Assembly: GCF_009900745.1 (NCBI RefSeq)
Contig: NZ_WXVU01000001.1
Coordinates: forward strand, 786,518 to 850,517
Length of the DNA: 64,000 nucleotides
Reading direction: 5' to 3'
From: Chryseobacterium sp. c4a
GTDB lineage: Bacteria; Bacteroidota; Bacteroidia; Flavobacteriales; Weeksellaceae
Positions 1-8,448 of the stretch are shown piece after piece. The first letter of the stretch is position 1. Each line of letters opens with the position of its first letter. The position numbers and the translations under genes were made by a program. The notes below the pieces were generated by a model, which saw nothing but the letters and a program-made list of their open reading frames with translations, was not told the DNA's origin and did no database searches.

Positions 1-246
1 AAGATGGATATCGCATTTCAAAAATCAATACAGGATGGGCAGATATTAATCAAGTTTAAAATATTTGATCTTTTTAATACCCAAAGAGACAAAAGCCTGT
101 CACATTATAGAGACTTTGATTTTAATTTTTATCAAAAGAGGGTAACGAGAGGATGGTTGATTTCTTTTCAATACACTTTTGATAATAAGCAAAAAATGAA
201 TAATAAAACAGTCAATTCTGATAATGAAAGCAGAAACAGACTATAA
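1..246 (+). CDS. C-terminal end of an outer-membrane beta-barrel protein (partial)
   Basis: The open frame runs in from the left edge and ends at a TAA. The last residues alternate polar and hydrophobic positions, and the stretch GWLISFQYTF followed by a charged tail is typical of the final strands of Bacteroidota outer-membrane beta-barrel proteins of the TonB-receptor-like type. The segment DLFNTQRDK is also usual near the end of that family. Only about 80 residues are visible, so the substrate and the N-terminal domains are unknown. It lies 75 bp upstream of the polyglutamine peptide gene on the same strand and could belong to that locus, but this cannot be decided here. The true start is outside the window. 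Confidence 0.6.
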   Translation, partial: KMDIAFQKSIQDGQILIKFKIFDLFNTQRDKSLSHYRDFDFNFYQKRVTRGWLISFQYTFDNKQKMNNKTVNSDNESRNRL

Positions 247-250
247 AAAA

Positions 251-260
251 AGTGATCACT
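251..260. promoter_or_regulatory. Perfect 10-bp palindrome AGTGATCACT upstream of the peptide gene
   Basis: AGTGATCACT is a perfect palindrome flanked by A-runs, 62 bp before the start codon of the double-glycine peptide gene. It could be an operator half-site pair or a weak hairpin. No known regulator is tied to it, and a palindrome of this length can occur by chance in AT-rich DNA. Confidence 0.2.
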
Positions 261-321
261 AAAAAGGAGAAAGCTGAAAATCCTTACAAAGAGTAAGCAC
301 TAATTTCAAAATCAAATTAAA

Positions 322-507
322 ATGGAAAAGAAGCAATTAAACCCAGCTGCATTCCTAGGAATCGAAATCTTATCACCTCTTGAGAAAAAAATGATTAAAG
401 GAGGATATCAAGAACAACAACAGCAGCAACAACAGCAGCAACAGCAACAGCAGTTGTCGCCGCAAACTCCTCAAACTCCTCAAACACCAACAACTATTTT
501 GGTGTAA
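322..507 (+). CDS. Double-glycine-leader precursor peptide with a polyglutamine and QTP-repeat core
   Basis: This is a 61-aa peptide. Residues 1-28 form a leader ending in KKMIKGG, the Gly-Gly processing site recognised by C39 peptidase ABC exporters. The predicted 33-aa mature part begins YQE, continues with 13 consecutive glutamines (residues 32-44), then LSP, three QTP repeats and the tail TTILV. It contains no Cys or Ser/Cys pattern, so it is not an ordinary lanthipeptide or disulfide bacteriocin. The glutamine codons are a mix of CAA and CAG, which argues against a recent slipped-strand artefact. A C39 exporter and a putative oxygenase lie downstream on the same strand, so a secreted, possibly modified peptide is the simplest reading. 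I know of no characterised family with this core. Confidence 0.8.
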   Translation: MEKKQLNPAAFLGIEILSPLEKKMIKGGYQEQQQQQQQQQQQQQLSPQTPQTPQTPTTILV

Positions 508-518
508 CTCATTCACTT

Positions 519-547
519 GCCTTGAGGGTAAATCCCTCAAGGCTTTT
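519..547 (+). terminator. Hairpin terminator or attenuator between precursor and downstream genes
   Basis: A perfect 10-bp stem (GCCTTGAGGG pairing with CCCTCAAGGC) with a 5-nt loop is followed by TTTT, starting 12 bp after the precursor stop codon. The next gene starts 13 bp beyond it. This is the layout expected for partial termination, which makes precursor mRNA more abundant than mRNA for the processing genes. The short T-run suggests read-through is possible. Confidence 0.75.
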
Positions 548-560
548 AAATCAAAATATT

Positions 561-953
561 ATGAAAAAAATACTTTTAATTTTAAGCTTAATTTTTATGT
601 CTATTACGATATCTGGGCAAAGTACTCCCACTACACCTATAGCTAATGCAGGAGTTACTGCAGCAGGAATCACTTATTCTTATAGTGAAAATAATACCTC
701 AATAGCCATTTCTCTTGCTTATAATCAGGCATTACAACAAAGAGTTTTAAATGTTGTTTCAGCGAACTTTCCTCAGTTTGATGGAAGCCAGTATGTTAAT
801 GATAACAGTATTTATTTTGAATCGATAACAACTCAAGGGTATTCGATGAAGATTGAACTAAGACTAAAAAATAATGTATCATCAAGTAATCCGGATTTTC
901 AGAAAGCAAAATCGGATGTGAAGAAAATGTATAATGAAATTTATGGATTATGA
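561..953 (+). CDS. Small secreted protein of the peptide locus
   Basis: The ATG at 561 is chosen because it begins a clean signal peptide (MKKILLILSLIFMSITISG, then QS) and follows the terminator hairpin directly. A longer in-frame start at 522 would lie inside the hairpin. The protein is 130 aa, about 110 after cleavage. The mature part starts Thr/Pro/Ala-rich, then has a mixed alpha/beta stretch and a lysine-rich C-terminus. I recognise no family. Its stop codon overlaps the start of the oxygenase gene (ATGA), so the two are translationally coupled. It could act as a periplasmic partner, an immunity protein or a second exported factor. That role is inferred only from position. Confidence 0.75.
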   Translation: MKKILLILSLIFMSITISGQSTPTTPIANAGVTAAGITYSYSENNTSIAISLAYNQALQQRVLNVVSANFPQFDGSQYVNDNSIYFESITTQGYSMKIELRLKNNVSSSNPDFQKAKSDVKKMYNEIYGL

Positions 954-2218
954 GTACTCTGACTCAAAATAAATTCACTAAAGAATGGTGGGATGATTTC
1001 CTGGATAATACCGATTCTCTCAAAAAAACAAACGTTTTTTCTGATTGTATGCCTCATGATGAAACTGAAGAAATGAGAGCCGGAGTTTTAGATATCATAA
1101 GATTGATTATTAAGAACAAAGCTCCTAATTATGGATTCAGATTATTTATTGAAGGCAAAACACTCACCGAAAAAGAATTAGAACTGTTCTTCGAAACCTC
1201 TATTCCCGAAGAGGGCGAGACATTTGAAGATTGGTCTGATAGATGTTTTGGAGATAAAAAATATGGTATTATCATTAATCGAGGCGAAAAATTTAACCCA
1301 TCATTGGTAGAGCAAATTGCCAAAAAGATACAGCCTTTAGTGAGCAGTGTAGGCATTCCTAGGCTAGGGGTTACTTTTACCATTTTTATTGGAAATTATG
1401 GATGGACTCCTCTAGGTATACATACCGATGGAATCGGAGAAAATGTAATGCATTTCCATTTAGGAAAAGGCAATAAGACCATGTACACCTGGGACAGGAA
1501 TACTTATGATCAGCTGGTAGAACCTGAGAAAAGATTTAATAATACCAATATTGAGGAAATTCTTGATCATGCCAATGTATTTGATTTTGCCAATGGTGAT
1601 ATCTATTTTATGCCTTATGGTGAGTATCATGTAGGTAAATCTGATGATTTGTCTATAGGTCTTACCCTGTGGTTTAATAACCATACGAAGACGGCTCTTT
1701 TCAAAAAAATTATGGACAACTTTCTAACGGAGAATGTGAATGAAAGCGTTGATATTTTACCGATGGATTTATCAGGTTATGATGAGTTGAACAATTTTAA
1801 TGATATTGAGGATCTATTTATTGGCGAAAACCTTTCTGAATTAAGCTTTGTTGATCTTTTGAAGGATGCTTATAGAGATTATAAAATAGCCCTGTACAGT
1901 AATTGTGGTTTTTGGGAATCTCCTTTTCCTAAGGCCAAAAAAGTAGATCATTCTCAGGATTTTAATGTACAAATTGTTCAGCCATTTAAGATTCTATATT
2001 ATCAGGATGAGCTTCTGCATTTGTTTATCAGAGGTAAAAAGATTAATATGAATAGTAATGATTCTTTCTTGAATCTTATAGAAGAGCTTAATAAAGGCTC
2101 GAAATTGAACAAAATGGAAATATTTGATGTATTAGATGATTCCTGGGATCATTCAATCAAAGAATATGTTATAGACCTACTTAATGAACATCATATTATA
2201 AATGTAGAATATGTTTAA
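950..2218 (+). CDS. JmjC/cupin-like putative Fe(II)/2-oxoglutarate oxygenase with winged-helix-like tail
   Basis: This 422-aa protein has no signal peptide and is probably cytoplasmic. Residues 150-230 carry the features of a JmjC/cupin oxygenase of the ribosomal-oxygenase type: His158-x-Asp160 in GIHTDG, the following strand FHLGKGNKTMYTW, and a distal His227 in MPYGEYHVG, giving a HxD...H metal triad. The last 65 residues (about 355-421) look like a small winged-helix domain: a beta hairpin around LFIRGKK, helices, then a final strand. That architecture matches the C-terminal part of ROX-type oxygenases and also resembles PqqD-like peptide-recognition modules. It overlaps its upstream neighbour by 4 bp and the exporter by 8 bp. 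Hydroxylation of the Gln/Pro/Thr-rich core is an inference. The family assignment rests on motifs only. Confidence 0.65.
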   Translation: MSTLTQNKFTKEWWDDFLDNTDSLKKTNVFSDCMPHDETEEMRAGVLDIIRLIIKNKAPNYGFRLFIEGKTLTEKELELFFETSIPEEGETFEDWSDRCFGDKKYGIIINRGEKFNPSLVEQIAKKIQPLVSSVGIPRLGVTFTIFIGNYGWTPLGIHTDGIGENVMHFHLGKGNKTMYTWDRNTYDQLVEPEKRFNNTNIEEILDHANVFDFANGDIYFMPYGEYHVGKSDDLSIGLTLWFNNHTKTALFKKIMDNFLTENVNESVDILPMDLSGYDELNNFNDIEDLFIGENLSELSFVDLLKDAYRDYKIALYSNCGFWESPFPKAKKVDHSQDFNVQIVQPFKILYYQDELLHLFIRGKKINMNSNDSFLNLIEELNKGSKLNKMEIFDVLDDSWDHSIKEYVIDLLNEHHIINVEYV

Positions 2219-4415
2219 GTTCATTCCCCAACATGACCAAATGGACTGCGGCCCAGCTTGTCTTGCCATGATTTGTGCTTATTATGGGAAGGATTTTGGG
2301 CTGCAGTATCTTCGGGACAAAAGTTTTATTACCCGTGAAGGAGTATCATTGTTGGGAATAAGCGAAGCCGCAGAAAAAATAAACTTAAAACACATTGCAG
2401 GTAAATTGAGACCACAGGATCTCAATAGTGATCTTTTGCCTTGTGTTCTCCATTGGAACCAAAATCATTTTGTGGTTCTTTATAAAATATCAAAAAGTAT
2501 TTATTCTGATAAACTTATTTATAAGATTGCTGATCCCGGACATGGAACGGTTTCCTTGTCGGAAGATAAGTTTAAAAAATCCTGGTTATCTGATGGTGAA
2601 AAAGGAGTTGCTCTTTTCCTGGAACCTACCGACGAGTTTTATCAACAAATTCCGCCAGAAGAGGAAGAAATTTCAGCAAAATATATGTTGAACTTTTTTA
2701 AGCCATATAAAAAACAAATATTTCAATTGTTTTTTTTACTGCTTGCCGGAACACTCACTACTTTAGTATTTCCTATCCTTACACAGAAACTTATTGATGA
2801 GGGAGTTGCCCAAAAAAATCTGTCAATTATTACTTATATCCTGTTGGCTCAACTTGCCTTTTTTATGGGGAATATCATTTTTGGGATTTTCCGTAACTGG
2901 ATTATGCTGATTTTAGGGACTAAAATAAATATTCAGATTATTTCAGACTTCTTAAAAAAACTTTTAATACTTCCTATTAAGTTTTTTGATACTAAGCTTA
3001 TGGGAGACTTTAATCAACGTATCCAGGATCATGAGAGAATTGAGAATTTTCTTACCTCTCAAAGTCTTTTAACCTTATTCTCGATGATTACATTTTCTGT
3101 GTTTTTTGGAGTTCTTTGGTATTACGACTTCCGGATCTTAGCAGTATATGTAATTTTTACAGTCATTTCTGTTGTCTGGTCTTTGTATTGGCTGAACAAA
3201 AGGAAAATATTGGATTACTTTCGTTTTCAGCAGAAAAGTGAAAACCAAGAATCAATCTATGAGATCATCAACGGAGTATCCGAAATAAAACTTAATCAGT
3301 TTGAAGACTACAAAAGACAAAAGTGGGAGGGAATACAGCAAAAATTATTTAAAATCAATATTCGTATTTTAAAACTTGATCAGCTTCAGCTTTCTGGTTT
3401 TGACTTTATTAATCAACTGAAAAATATTGTAGTAACTTTTCTTGCTGCATCATTTGTTGTCAAAGGAAATATGACATTGGGAGCCTTGTTAAGTGTTTCA
3501 TATATTATTGGACAAATGAATTCTCCCATAGGCCAATTGATTTCATTTTTCCGGTCTTTACAAGATGCAAAATTAAGTTTAGCCCGCTTGAATGAAGTAC
3601 AAAACCATCCTGAAGAAGAAAAGGATAGCCATTTACCGTTACTTAGTCCTCAATATACAGAGCAAAACGGCATACAGAAAGGTATTTATTTTAAGAATGT
3701 GTCATTTCAGTATGAAGGGCCTCAGTCGCCATTTGTTCTAAAAGATATTAATCTTTTTATTCCGGAAGGAAAAATAACAGCCATTGTAGGAGCTAGTGGC
3801 AGTGGAAAAACTACTTTGATGAAAATGTTATTAAAGTTTTATGAACCGGTACAAGGTGAGATCAGCTTTAATCATCTTAATATAAAAGATATTTCACCTA
3901 AAGATTTGCGTAAGAATTGTGGAGTAGTCATGCAGGATGGCTTTATATTCTCAGATTCAATAGAAAGGAATATTGCTACCAATGATGAAAATATAGATGA
4001 GCAAAAACTTGAAAATGCATTACGGATTGCTAATATAAAGAGTTTTATAGAAGAGCTTCCTTTAGGTGTAAATACAAAAATAGGATCTGCTGGAAACGGT
4101 ATTTCAGGAGGTCAAAAACAAAGAATACTTATTGCCAGAGCAGTGTATAAAAACCCACACTTCATTTTATTCGATGAGGCTACCTCTGCATTGGATGCAG
4201 AGAATGAAAGTATTATTCATCACAATCTGCTTTCATTTTTTAAAGGAAAAACAGTTATTATTGTAGCACATCGTTTAAGTACCGTTAAAAATGCTGATCA
4301 GATTATTGTGCTTAAGCATGGGAATATCGTTGAGCAAGGAAACCATCAACAGCTTGTTAATAAAAAAGCAGATTACTATAATCTGGTAAAGAATCAGCTT
4401 GAATTGGGAGACTAA
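2211..4415 (+). CDS. Peptidase-containing ABC exporter (C39 peptidase, membrane domain, ATPase)
   Basis: This 734-aa PCAT-type exporter cleaves double-glycine leaders and exports the peptide through the inner membrane. The N-terminal C39 peptidase domain (1-140) has Gln7, catalytic Cys13 in QMDCGPAC, His86 in NQNHFVVLY and Asp108 in DPGHG. Residues 165-460 hold the transmembrane helices. The ATPase domain has a Walker A at about 526 (GASGSGKTT), the signature SGGQKQR at about 631, and a Walker B with DEATSALD at about 650. All key residues are intact. It overlaps the oxygenase gene by 8 bp and is the last gene of the unit. No HlyD-type adaptor is visible in the window, so the route across the outer membrane is open. 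Confidence 0.95.
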   Translation: MFKFIPQHDQMDCGPACLAMICAYYGKDFGLQYLRDKSFITREGVSLLGISEAAEKINLKHIAGKLRPQDLNSDLLPCVLHWNQNHFVVLYKISKSIYSDKLIYKIADPGHGTVSLSEDKFKKSWLSDGEKGVALFLEPTDEFYQQIPPEEEEISAKYMLNFFKPYKKQIFQLFFLLLAGTLTTLVFPILTQKLIDEGVAQKNLSIITYILLAQLAFFMGNIIFGIFRNWIMLILGTKINIQIISDFLKKLLILPIKFFDTKLMGDFNQRIQDHERIENFLTSQSLLTLFSMITFSVFFGVLWYYDFRILAVYVIFTVISVVWSLYWLNKRKILDYFRFQQKSENQESIYEIINGVSEIKLNQFEDYKRQKWEGIQQKLFKINIRILKLDQLQLSGFDFINQLKNIVVTFLAASFVVKGNMTLGALLSVSYIIGQMNSPIGQLISFFRSLQDAKLSLARLNEVQNHPEEEKDSHLPLLSPQYTEQNGIQKGIYFKNVSFQYEGPQSPFVLKDINLFIPEGKITAIVGASGSGKTTLMKMLLKFYEPVQGEISFNHLNIKDISPKDLRKNCGVVMQDGFIFSDSIERNIATNDENIDEQKLENALRIANIKSFIEELPLGVNTKIGSAGNGISGGQKQRILIARAVYKNPHFILFDEATSALDAENESIIHHNLLSFFKGKTVIIVAHRLSTVKNADQIIVLKHGNIVEQGNHQQLVNKKADYYNLVKNQLELGD

Positions 4416-4443
4416 ATCAATTGATCAAAAAAATATAAGAATA

Positions 4444-4938
4444 TTATATTCGGTGCTGATGAGGCCAAGGTTTTCCTTTTCCTGTTTCACATAATAATTT
4501 TAAGCTTCTCAGAAACTGTCCCCAAGTATAGTTGCATTCTGCAAACATAGGAGAGTAGGTTTCCCAACCTTTATGATTAAAAAATAATAAGGTTCCGCTA
4601 TCGTATACCAACTGTTCTATCTGTCCTTCTAATTCGGGGTGCATTTTACGCAATGTTTCCTTATCTCCGGAAATAAGGTGAAAGGAAATATCCGTTCCTA
4701 TCCATTCATGGGCACCTGTAATACAATGCCATTGAACTTCCTCAAAAGGAGTAAGTTTTACAATTCTCATTTCTTTAAAATAGTCGGGGCCAAAAGAAAA
4801 TCTGGCAATACTACCGGGTTCTGTATTGGCTTTTGTATGGGGAGTCCACCATGCAGACAATCCAGACTGGCTGCTGATGGCGCTGTATACTTTTTCCTTT
4901 GATGAGCCAATCAGTAAAGAATGATAAATATTAGGCAT
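4444..4938 (-). CDS. SRPBCC (AHSA1-like) domain protein
   Basis: This 164-aa protein starts with a typical SRPBCC opening, a first strand followed by SSKEKVYSAI and then LSAWWTPHT, and ends in a long C-terminal helix (WGQFLRSLKLLCETG). The fold is a helix-grip that binds hydrophobic ligands, or a co-chaperone-like domain. The ligand cannot be inferred. It is convergent with the exporter gene and separated by 28 bp, so it is probably not part of the peptide operon. The 226 bp upstream of it (4939-5164) are AT-rich and contain no gene. Confidence 0.8.
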   Translation of the reverse strand: MPNIYHSLLIGSSKEKVYSAISSQSGLSAWWTPHTKANTEPGSIARFSFGPDYFKEMRIVKLTPFEEVQWHCITGAHEWIGTDISFHLISGDKETLRKMHPELEGQIEQLVYDSGTLLFFNHKGWETYSPMFAECNYTWGQFLRSLKLLCETGKGKPWPHQHRI

Positions 4939-5164
4939 GTATTAAATGTTATAAAGGTTTAGTTTTTAATAGAATACTAAAAATACAAAATAAAAATAAA
5001 TCATAAAAAGATAAAATGCTATTATTCATTATTTTAGATTTTGGAACGGTAAAGCTAGAGATAGGAATTGTTTTTTGTACTTTAGTATTGATAAAAACTG
5101 TTCTGATGGGATAAAACTTTGTTTTTCAATCAGATTGTTTTACCCCTATAAGTAAAATTAATAT

Positions 5165-5809
5165 ATGAAGTATTATTCTATTGTATTTTTTGTCATTTTG
5201 ATGCAGGCTTGTGAGAAGAAAAAGGAAGCTCAATCTATTATACCAGCCAAGACTGAATTAAAAGAAAATAAAGATAAAACAGATTCCACCATACACCATA
5301 CCCATAAGATTTCAGAGACAATAAAAGATGGGCAGGATGACGTAATGCTGGCTGAAGATATCCGGTTTAATGGTAAGGTCAAAAGGATTTTTGATCTTAA
5401 TGATTTTGAAAAGGTTTTCGGAAAGGCAGATAGTACTAAACTAATGGCTGATGAACAGCCATGTGCCTATATTTTTGAAGATGGAAACGTAAACGATAAA
5501 TATCTTTATAAAAACAGTTCATGTTTTGAAAATAGCGAAAAGAAAGTAGGAGTTAGCAGCTTTAGATTTCTCAATGGAAATTTTATTCTGTACAAAGGAA
5601 TCAGAATCGATTCAAAAACTACGTTGGAGGATATTAAAAAGATATTTCCCAATTCAGTACGAAACTTGAGCCATCTAGAAACATATAGTGAAGGAGAACT
5701 TCCCATGATCACATTAAGAGAAGATAACAATGGAGTCTCTGATGGACACATTAATATATACTTTAAAAACAACAGAATATATTCAATCAGCTGGTGGTTT
5801 CCATGTTAA
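5165..5809 (+). CDS. Uncharacterised lipoprotein
   Basis: This 214-aa protein has a short lipoprotein signal (MKYYSIVFFVILMQAC, lipidation Cys16), then a lysine/glutamate-rich linker to about residue 60 with a His-Thr-His stretch, then a compact domain with paired cysteines (PCAYIF and SSCFENS). The C-terminus ends YSISWWFPC. I recognise no family. It is anchored in the inner or outer membrane and faces the periplasm. The next secreted protein follows on the same strand after about 90 bp, so the two may be co-transcribed. Confidence 0.75.
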   Translation: MKYYSIVFFVILMQACEKKKEAQSIIPAKTELKENKDKTDSTIHHTHKISETIKDGQDDVMLAEDIRFNGKVKRIFDLNDFEKVFGKADSTKLMADEQPCAYIFEDGNVNDKYLYKNSSCFENSEKKVGVSSFRFLNGNFILYKGIRIDSKTTLEDIKKIFPNSVRNLSHLETYSEGELPMITLREDNNGVSDGHINIYFKNNRIYSISWWFPC

Positions 5810-5898
5810 AAAATGGAATTGGTAATGAATGCAACCGGAATTGAAAAGAGAATGATTACAAGGAAATAATAAGAATACAATCACCAAAAATATTGAAA

Positions 5899-6384
5899 AT
5901 GAAGTTTACGAAATACCTTTCATTATTTTTTCTAATTGGATTACAGTTTATATGTTATGGACAAACACAATCAGGAAATCAGCCGCTGCAAACAAAGGCT
6001 GAAGCATTTATCAAAAAAATAATTCATCTCATTATACAGAAAGATTATGTTGCATTGAATCAGTTAACGACTCCAAAAGTGTACTGTTATCTATGTTTTG
6101 AAGATACTCCGAGAAAGAGTTCATTGATTAAAAAAGATGTTTTTTACAAGCAACATACCACTAAGATTTTCAATAAAGATCTGATTGATAAACTGAACCG
6201 AAATGAAATAAAGTTTTCCTATGACGGATCTGACTCCGGCTTCAAAGACAGAGATTATATCGTATTGTACACCATTGCTCGCCCAAATGAATTTGGAGAC
6301 GGTCATGAAGGAGCCCAATTTGTTTTTTGGCTAAAAGAGGAAAAAGATAACTTTAAACTTTCAGGCGTTGAAACAATACCTTAA
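5899..6384 (+). CDS. Uncharacterised secreted protein, NTF2-like size
   Basis: The ATG at 5899 is preferred to an in-frame TTG two codons earlier. It gives a 161-aa protein with a signal peptide ending about CYGQ. The mature part starts with helices (KAEAFIKKIIHLIIQKDY) and continues with beta strands, and has a CYLCF motif. The helix-first, strand-later arrangement resembles a small NTF2-like or lumazine-binding-type fold, but I cannot name the family. Function is unknown. Confidence 0.7.
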   Translation: MKFTKYLSLFFLIGLQFICYGQTQSGNQPLQTKAEAFIKKIIHLIIQKDYVALNQLTTPKVYCYLCFEDTPRKSSLIKKDVFYKQHTTKIFNKDLIDKLNRNEIKFSYDGSDSGFKDRDYIVLYTIARPNEFGDGHEGAQFVFWLKEEKDNFKLSGVETIP

Positions 6385-6432
6385 AGATCAAAACCCATTA
6401 TACATTGTAGAAGCATACAATCTAAGATAAAT

Positions 6433-7467
6433 CTATTTTTCTGAAGTTTTTGGTCTTATAAGATAATAGAGTTGGCGTTCTTCATCAATCAGTAACAAGT
6501 AATCTCCGTTTTTAGGCTGGTACACAAAATAAGAAAAAGGATCTCTTACCTGGTTGCCTGAAGAATCTATGAAAACCTCCTGCTTGTAATGTAGTTTTTT
6601 CTTGGGCATTTTGATGGAAAAATAAGAAGTCCCAGTCCATCCATTGCGACTGGATCCATTTCCCGTTCCCCAGCTAAGGTTTTTGAGACTCCAGAAAGTA
6701 CGATCACTCCATTTTTCTTTTTGAACATGTTCTCTTTTGATGATTCCGGAAGGCTTATCTACCTCATAACCGGAGTTTCCATAGTTAATGGCTTTTGGGT
6801 TTGGAGTATTCTTTGGGTAACCATGCCAGTCTTTTTCAGCATAAAAGTAATTCCAGACATTATCTTTAAATACAGTCAGTTTGTACTTATATTCATTCCC
6901 GGTTGTATCAGAATGAATGATGTCATCATACATATATTCTCTGTCAGAAGTAATGGCTTCTGTTTCAGCTACTGAGAATATTTTAGCATCGTTTATATTT
7001 TTATATGGATAATGAGTAGTATCTCCGTTCTTCATCCAGTTGGTATAGGTATTTTGATCTACATCCAGAATATAATCATTGAAGGTTTGGTAATTATGAA
7101 CTCCATTCTCAGTATTGTATTTGTATTGGAGGCTATCTGTTATCTGGCCTTTCAGATTGATTTTATACCAAGTATAAGTATTGTCAGCACCCTCTTTTTC
7201 AGAATCATGATCTCTTTTGGTAATGATGATAATCGTGCTGTCGTTTTCCTGAATAACAGGTTCGTGGATGCCTCGGGAAAGCTTAATGACTTCATAGTCA
7301 TTATCTTTCAGACTATCCAGTGTTGTGTAGGATTTGTATTGTTCCGGAAGTCTTTCTGACCTCAGTTTATACCGTTGATAATACATCTCGGAATCAGGTA
7401 GGATGATGATGGCAACAATAGCAATACCCCAGAATATAACAGCCTTTTTTGTAAGATTAAATTTCAT
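6433..7467 (-). CDS. Uncharacterised membrane-anchored protein
   Basis: This 344-aa protein has one N-terminal membrane helix (KAVIFWGIAIVAIIILP) and a large extracytoplasmic domain rich in Tyr, Trp, Asn and Asp, with repeated short beta-type segments such as KINLKGQITDSLQYKY and DSSGNQVRDPFSYFVY. There is no lipobox and no catalytic motif that I recognise. It is convergent with the preceding secreted gene. It is probably a flavobacteria-specific envelope protein of unknown role. Confidence 0.7.
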   Translation of the reverse strand: MKFNLTKKAVIFWGIAIVAIIILPDSEMYYQRYKLRSERLPEQYKSYTTLDSLKDNDYEVIKLSRGIHEPVIQENDSTIIIITKRDHDSEKEGADNTYTWYKINLKGQITDSLQYKYNTENGVHNYQTFNDYILDVDQNTYTNWMKNGDTTHYPYKNINDAKIFSVAETEAITSDREYMYDDIIHSDTTGNEYKYKLTVFKDNVWNYFYAEKDWHGYPKNTPNPKAINYGNSGYEVDKPSGIIKREHVQKEKWSDRTFWSLKNLSWGTGNGSSRNGWTGTSYFSIKMPKKKLHYKQEVFIDSSGNQVRDPFSYFVYQPKNGDYLLLIDEERQLYYLIRPKTSEK

Positions 7468-7592
7468 CGCAGGTTTTTTAGTTTTTTATGAGGGTTGGCA
7501 AAATACGACAAAATACAGAATCTTGAAAATAAAATGTTATTCAAAAGCATATACAACCAGCAATAAAAGTTTTTTGGTGTGATAGAAAAGAT

Positions 7593-7626
7593 AAACCTGT
7601 AATGAGAACTGGCTCATCACAGGTTT
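7593..7626 (-). terminator. Hairpin downstream of the cupin gene
   Basis: AAACCTGT and ACAGGTTT pair, with an inner ATGAG/CTCAT helix and single mismatches. The structure lies 24 bp after the stop of the minus-strand cupin gene, with the pyrimidine side rich in T. It probably ends the doxX-cupin transcript. Confidence 0.55.
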
Positions 7627-7649
7627 GATTTAACTAATATATTTTTCAA

Positions 7650-8003
7650 TTAAAGGATCTCCACCTCTTCCGGAACGATAAATAGGATGATACATCCATT
7701 TTCAGATTGTACTGCATGTTTGAAATTAGGTGGAGTATACAAATAATCTCCTTTTTCAAGATGTCCGCCGGCAATAGCAGCATCACCTTCCAGAATGAAA
7801 AGTTCTTCCCCTGCAGGATGATTATGATAAGGATAACTTGCTCCAGCTTCAAACTTTAAGAGGATTGTCGTAGATCTGTTTTTCTCAGGATCAAATTTTA
7901 ATGATTTTACAAAAATGCCTTCATAATGAATTCCTTTTTCAATTAAAGGCTGCCACTCTTTTTGTTCTGTTTTTACGATGTAGTCGTAGATGGTAGTACT
8001 CAT
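7650..8003 (-). CDS. Cupin-domain protein
   Basis: This 117-aa single-domain cupin has the first metal motif in YHNHPAGEELFILEG, giving His, His and Glu ligands, and a second motif around YTPPNFKHAVQ that gives the fourth His. Proteins of this kind resemble the ChrR-type cupin sensor domain and many stand-alone cupins with unknown substrates. There is no signal peptide, so it is cytoplasmic. It follows the DoxX gene by 25 bp on the same strand, so the two form an operon. A role in redox or reactive-oxygen response is possible from that pairing, but it is an inference. Confidence 0.85.
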   Translation of the reverse strand: MSTTIYDYIVKTEQKEWQPLIEKGIHYEGIFVKSLKFDPEKNRSTTILLKFEAGASYPYHNHPAGEELFILEGDAAIAGGHLEKGDYLYTPPNFKHAVQSENGCIILFIVPEEVEIL

Positions 8004-8028
8004 GATAGTATTATTTTAAGTTATTTTA

Positions 8029-8448
8029 TTATGGATGTAAAAGTTGTTCTAAAGACCAAGGATATTTAGGAAAAGTACTCAATAAGAATGCAGCAGCACT
8101 GAATACAAAAACAGAATAATCCAAAGGTTCTTTACAACCAAAAGAAATACTCATGGCGACAGCAAAGAAAAGAGTCAGAACAGAAGCAGATAATGCTGCT
8201 TTACGTACCTGATAGCCTGTCAAAAGTAAAATGCCAAGAGTAAATTCTGCAATGGTAGACAATACTGAAATAGAAGGAACCCATGAAAGTGGGACAAATG
8301 AATTGACTTCAGCAGTATAGTGAACAAAATTTTTCCAACCCGAAGAGGAAATTCCCCAAAGATTCAGTCGACTGGCCACAGCAGATAAAAATCCGGCTGC
8401 TAAGGCTATTCTTAATAATAAAATGGCGATGTTCTGTCTTGTTTTCAT
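8029..8448 (-). CDS. DoxX-family membrane protein
   Basis: This 139-aa protein has four hydrophobic helices (about residues 8-25, 58-80, 86-103 and 108-128) and DoxX/DoxD-type features: IALLLLRIALAAGFLSA at the start and LLLTGYQVRKAALSASVL between helices 2 and 3. DoxX proteins sit in the inner membrane and are linked to thiol redox and respiratory functions. It is the first gene of a two-gene unit with the cupin gene. The family assignment is good and the physiological role is open. Confidence 0.85.
   Translation of the reverse strand: MKTRQNIAILLLRIALAAGFLSAVASRLNLWGISSSGWKNFVHYTAEVNSFVPLSWVPSISVLSTIAEFTLGILLLTGYQVRKAALSASVLTLFFAVAMSISFGCKEPLDYSVFVFSAAAFLLSTFPKYPWSLEQLLHP

Noticed and set aside
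415..455. Polyglutamine tract as an assembly or sequencing artefact
   Set aside because: The codons alternate irregularly between CAA and CAG, and the frame stays open through QTP repeats to a normal stop.
522..560. A longer start for the small secreted protein at 522
   Set aside because: It lies inside the terminator hairpin and would add 13 residues in front of a clean signal peptide at 561.
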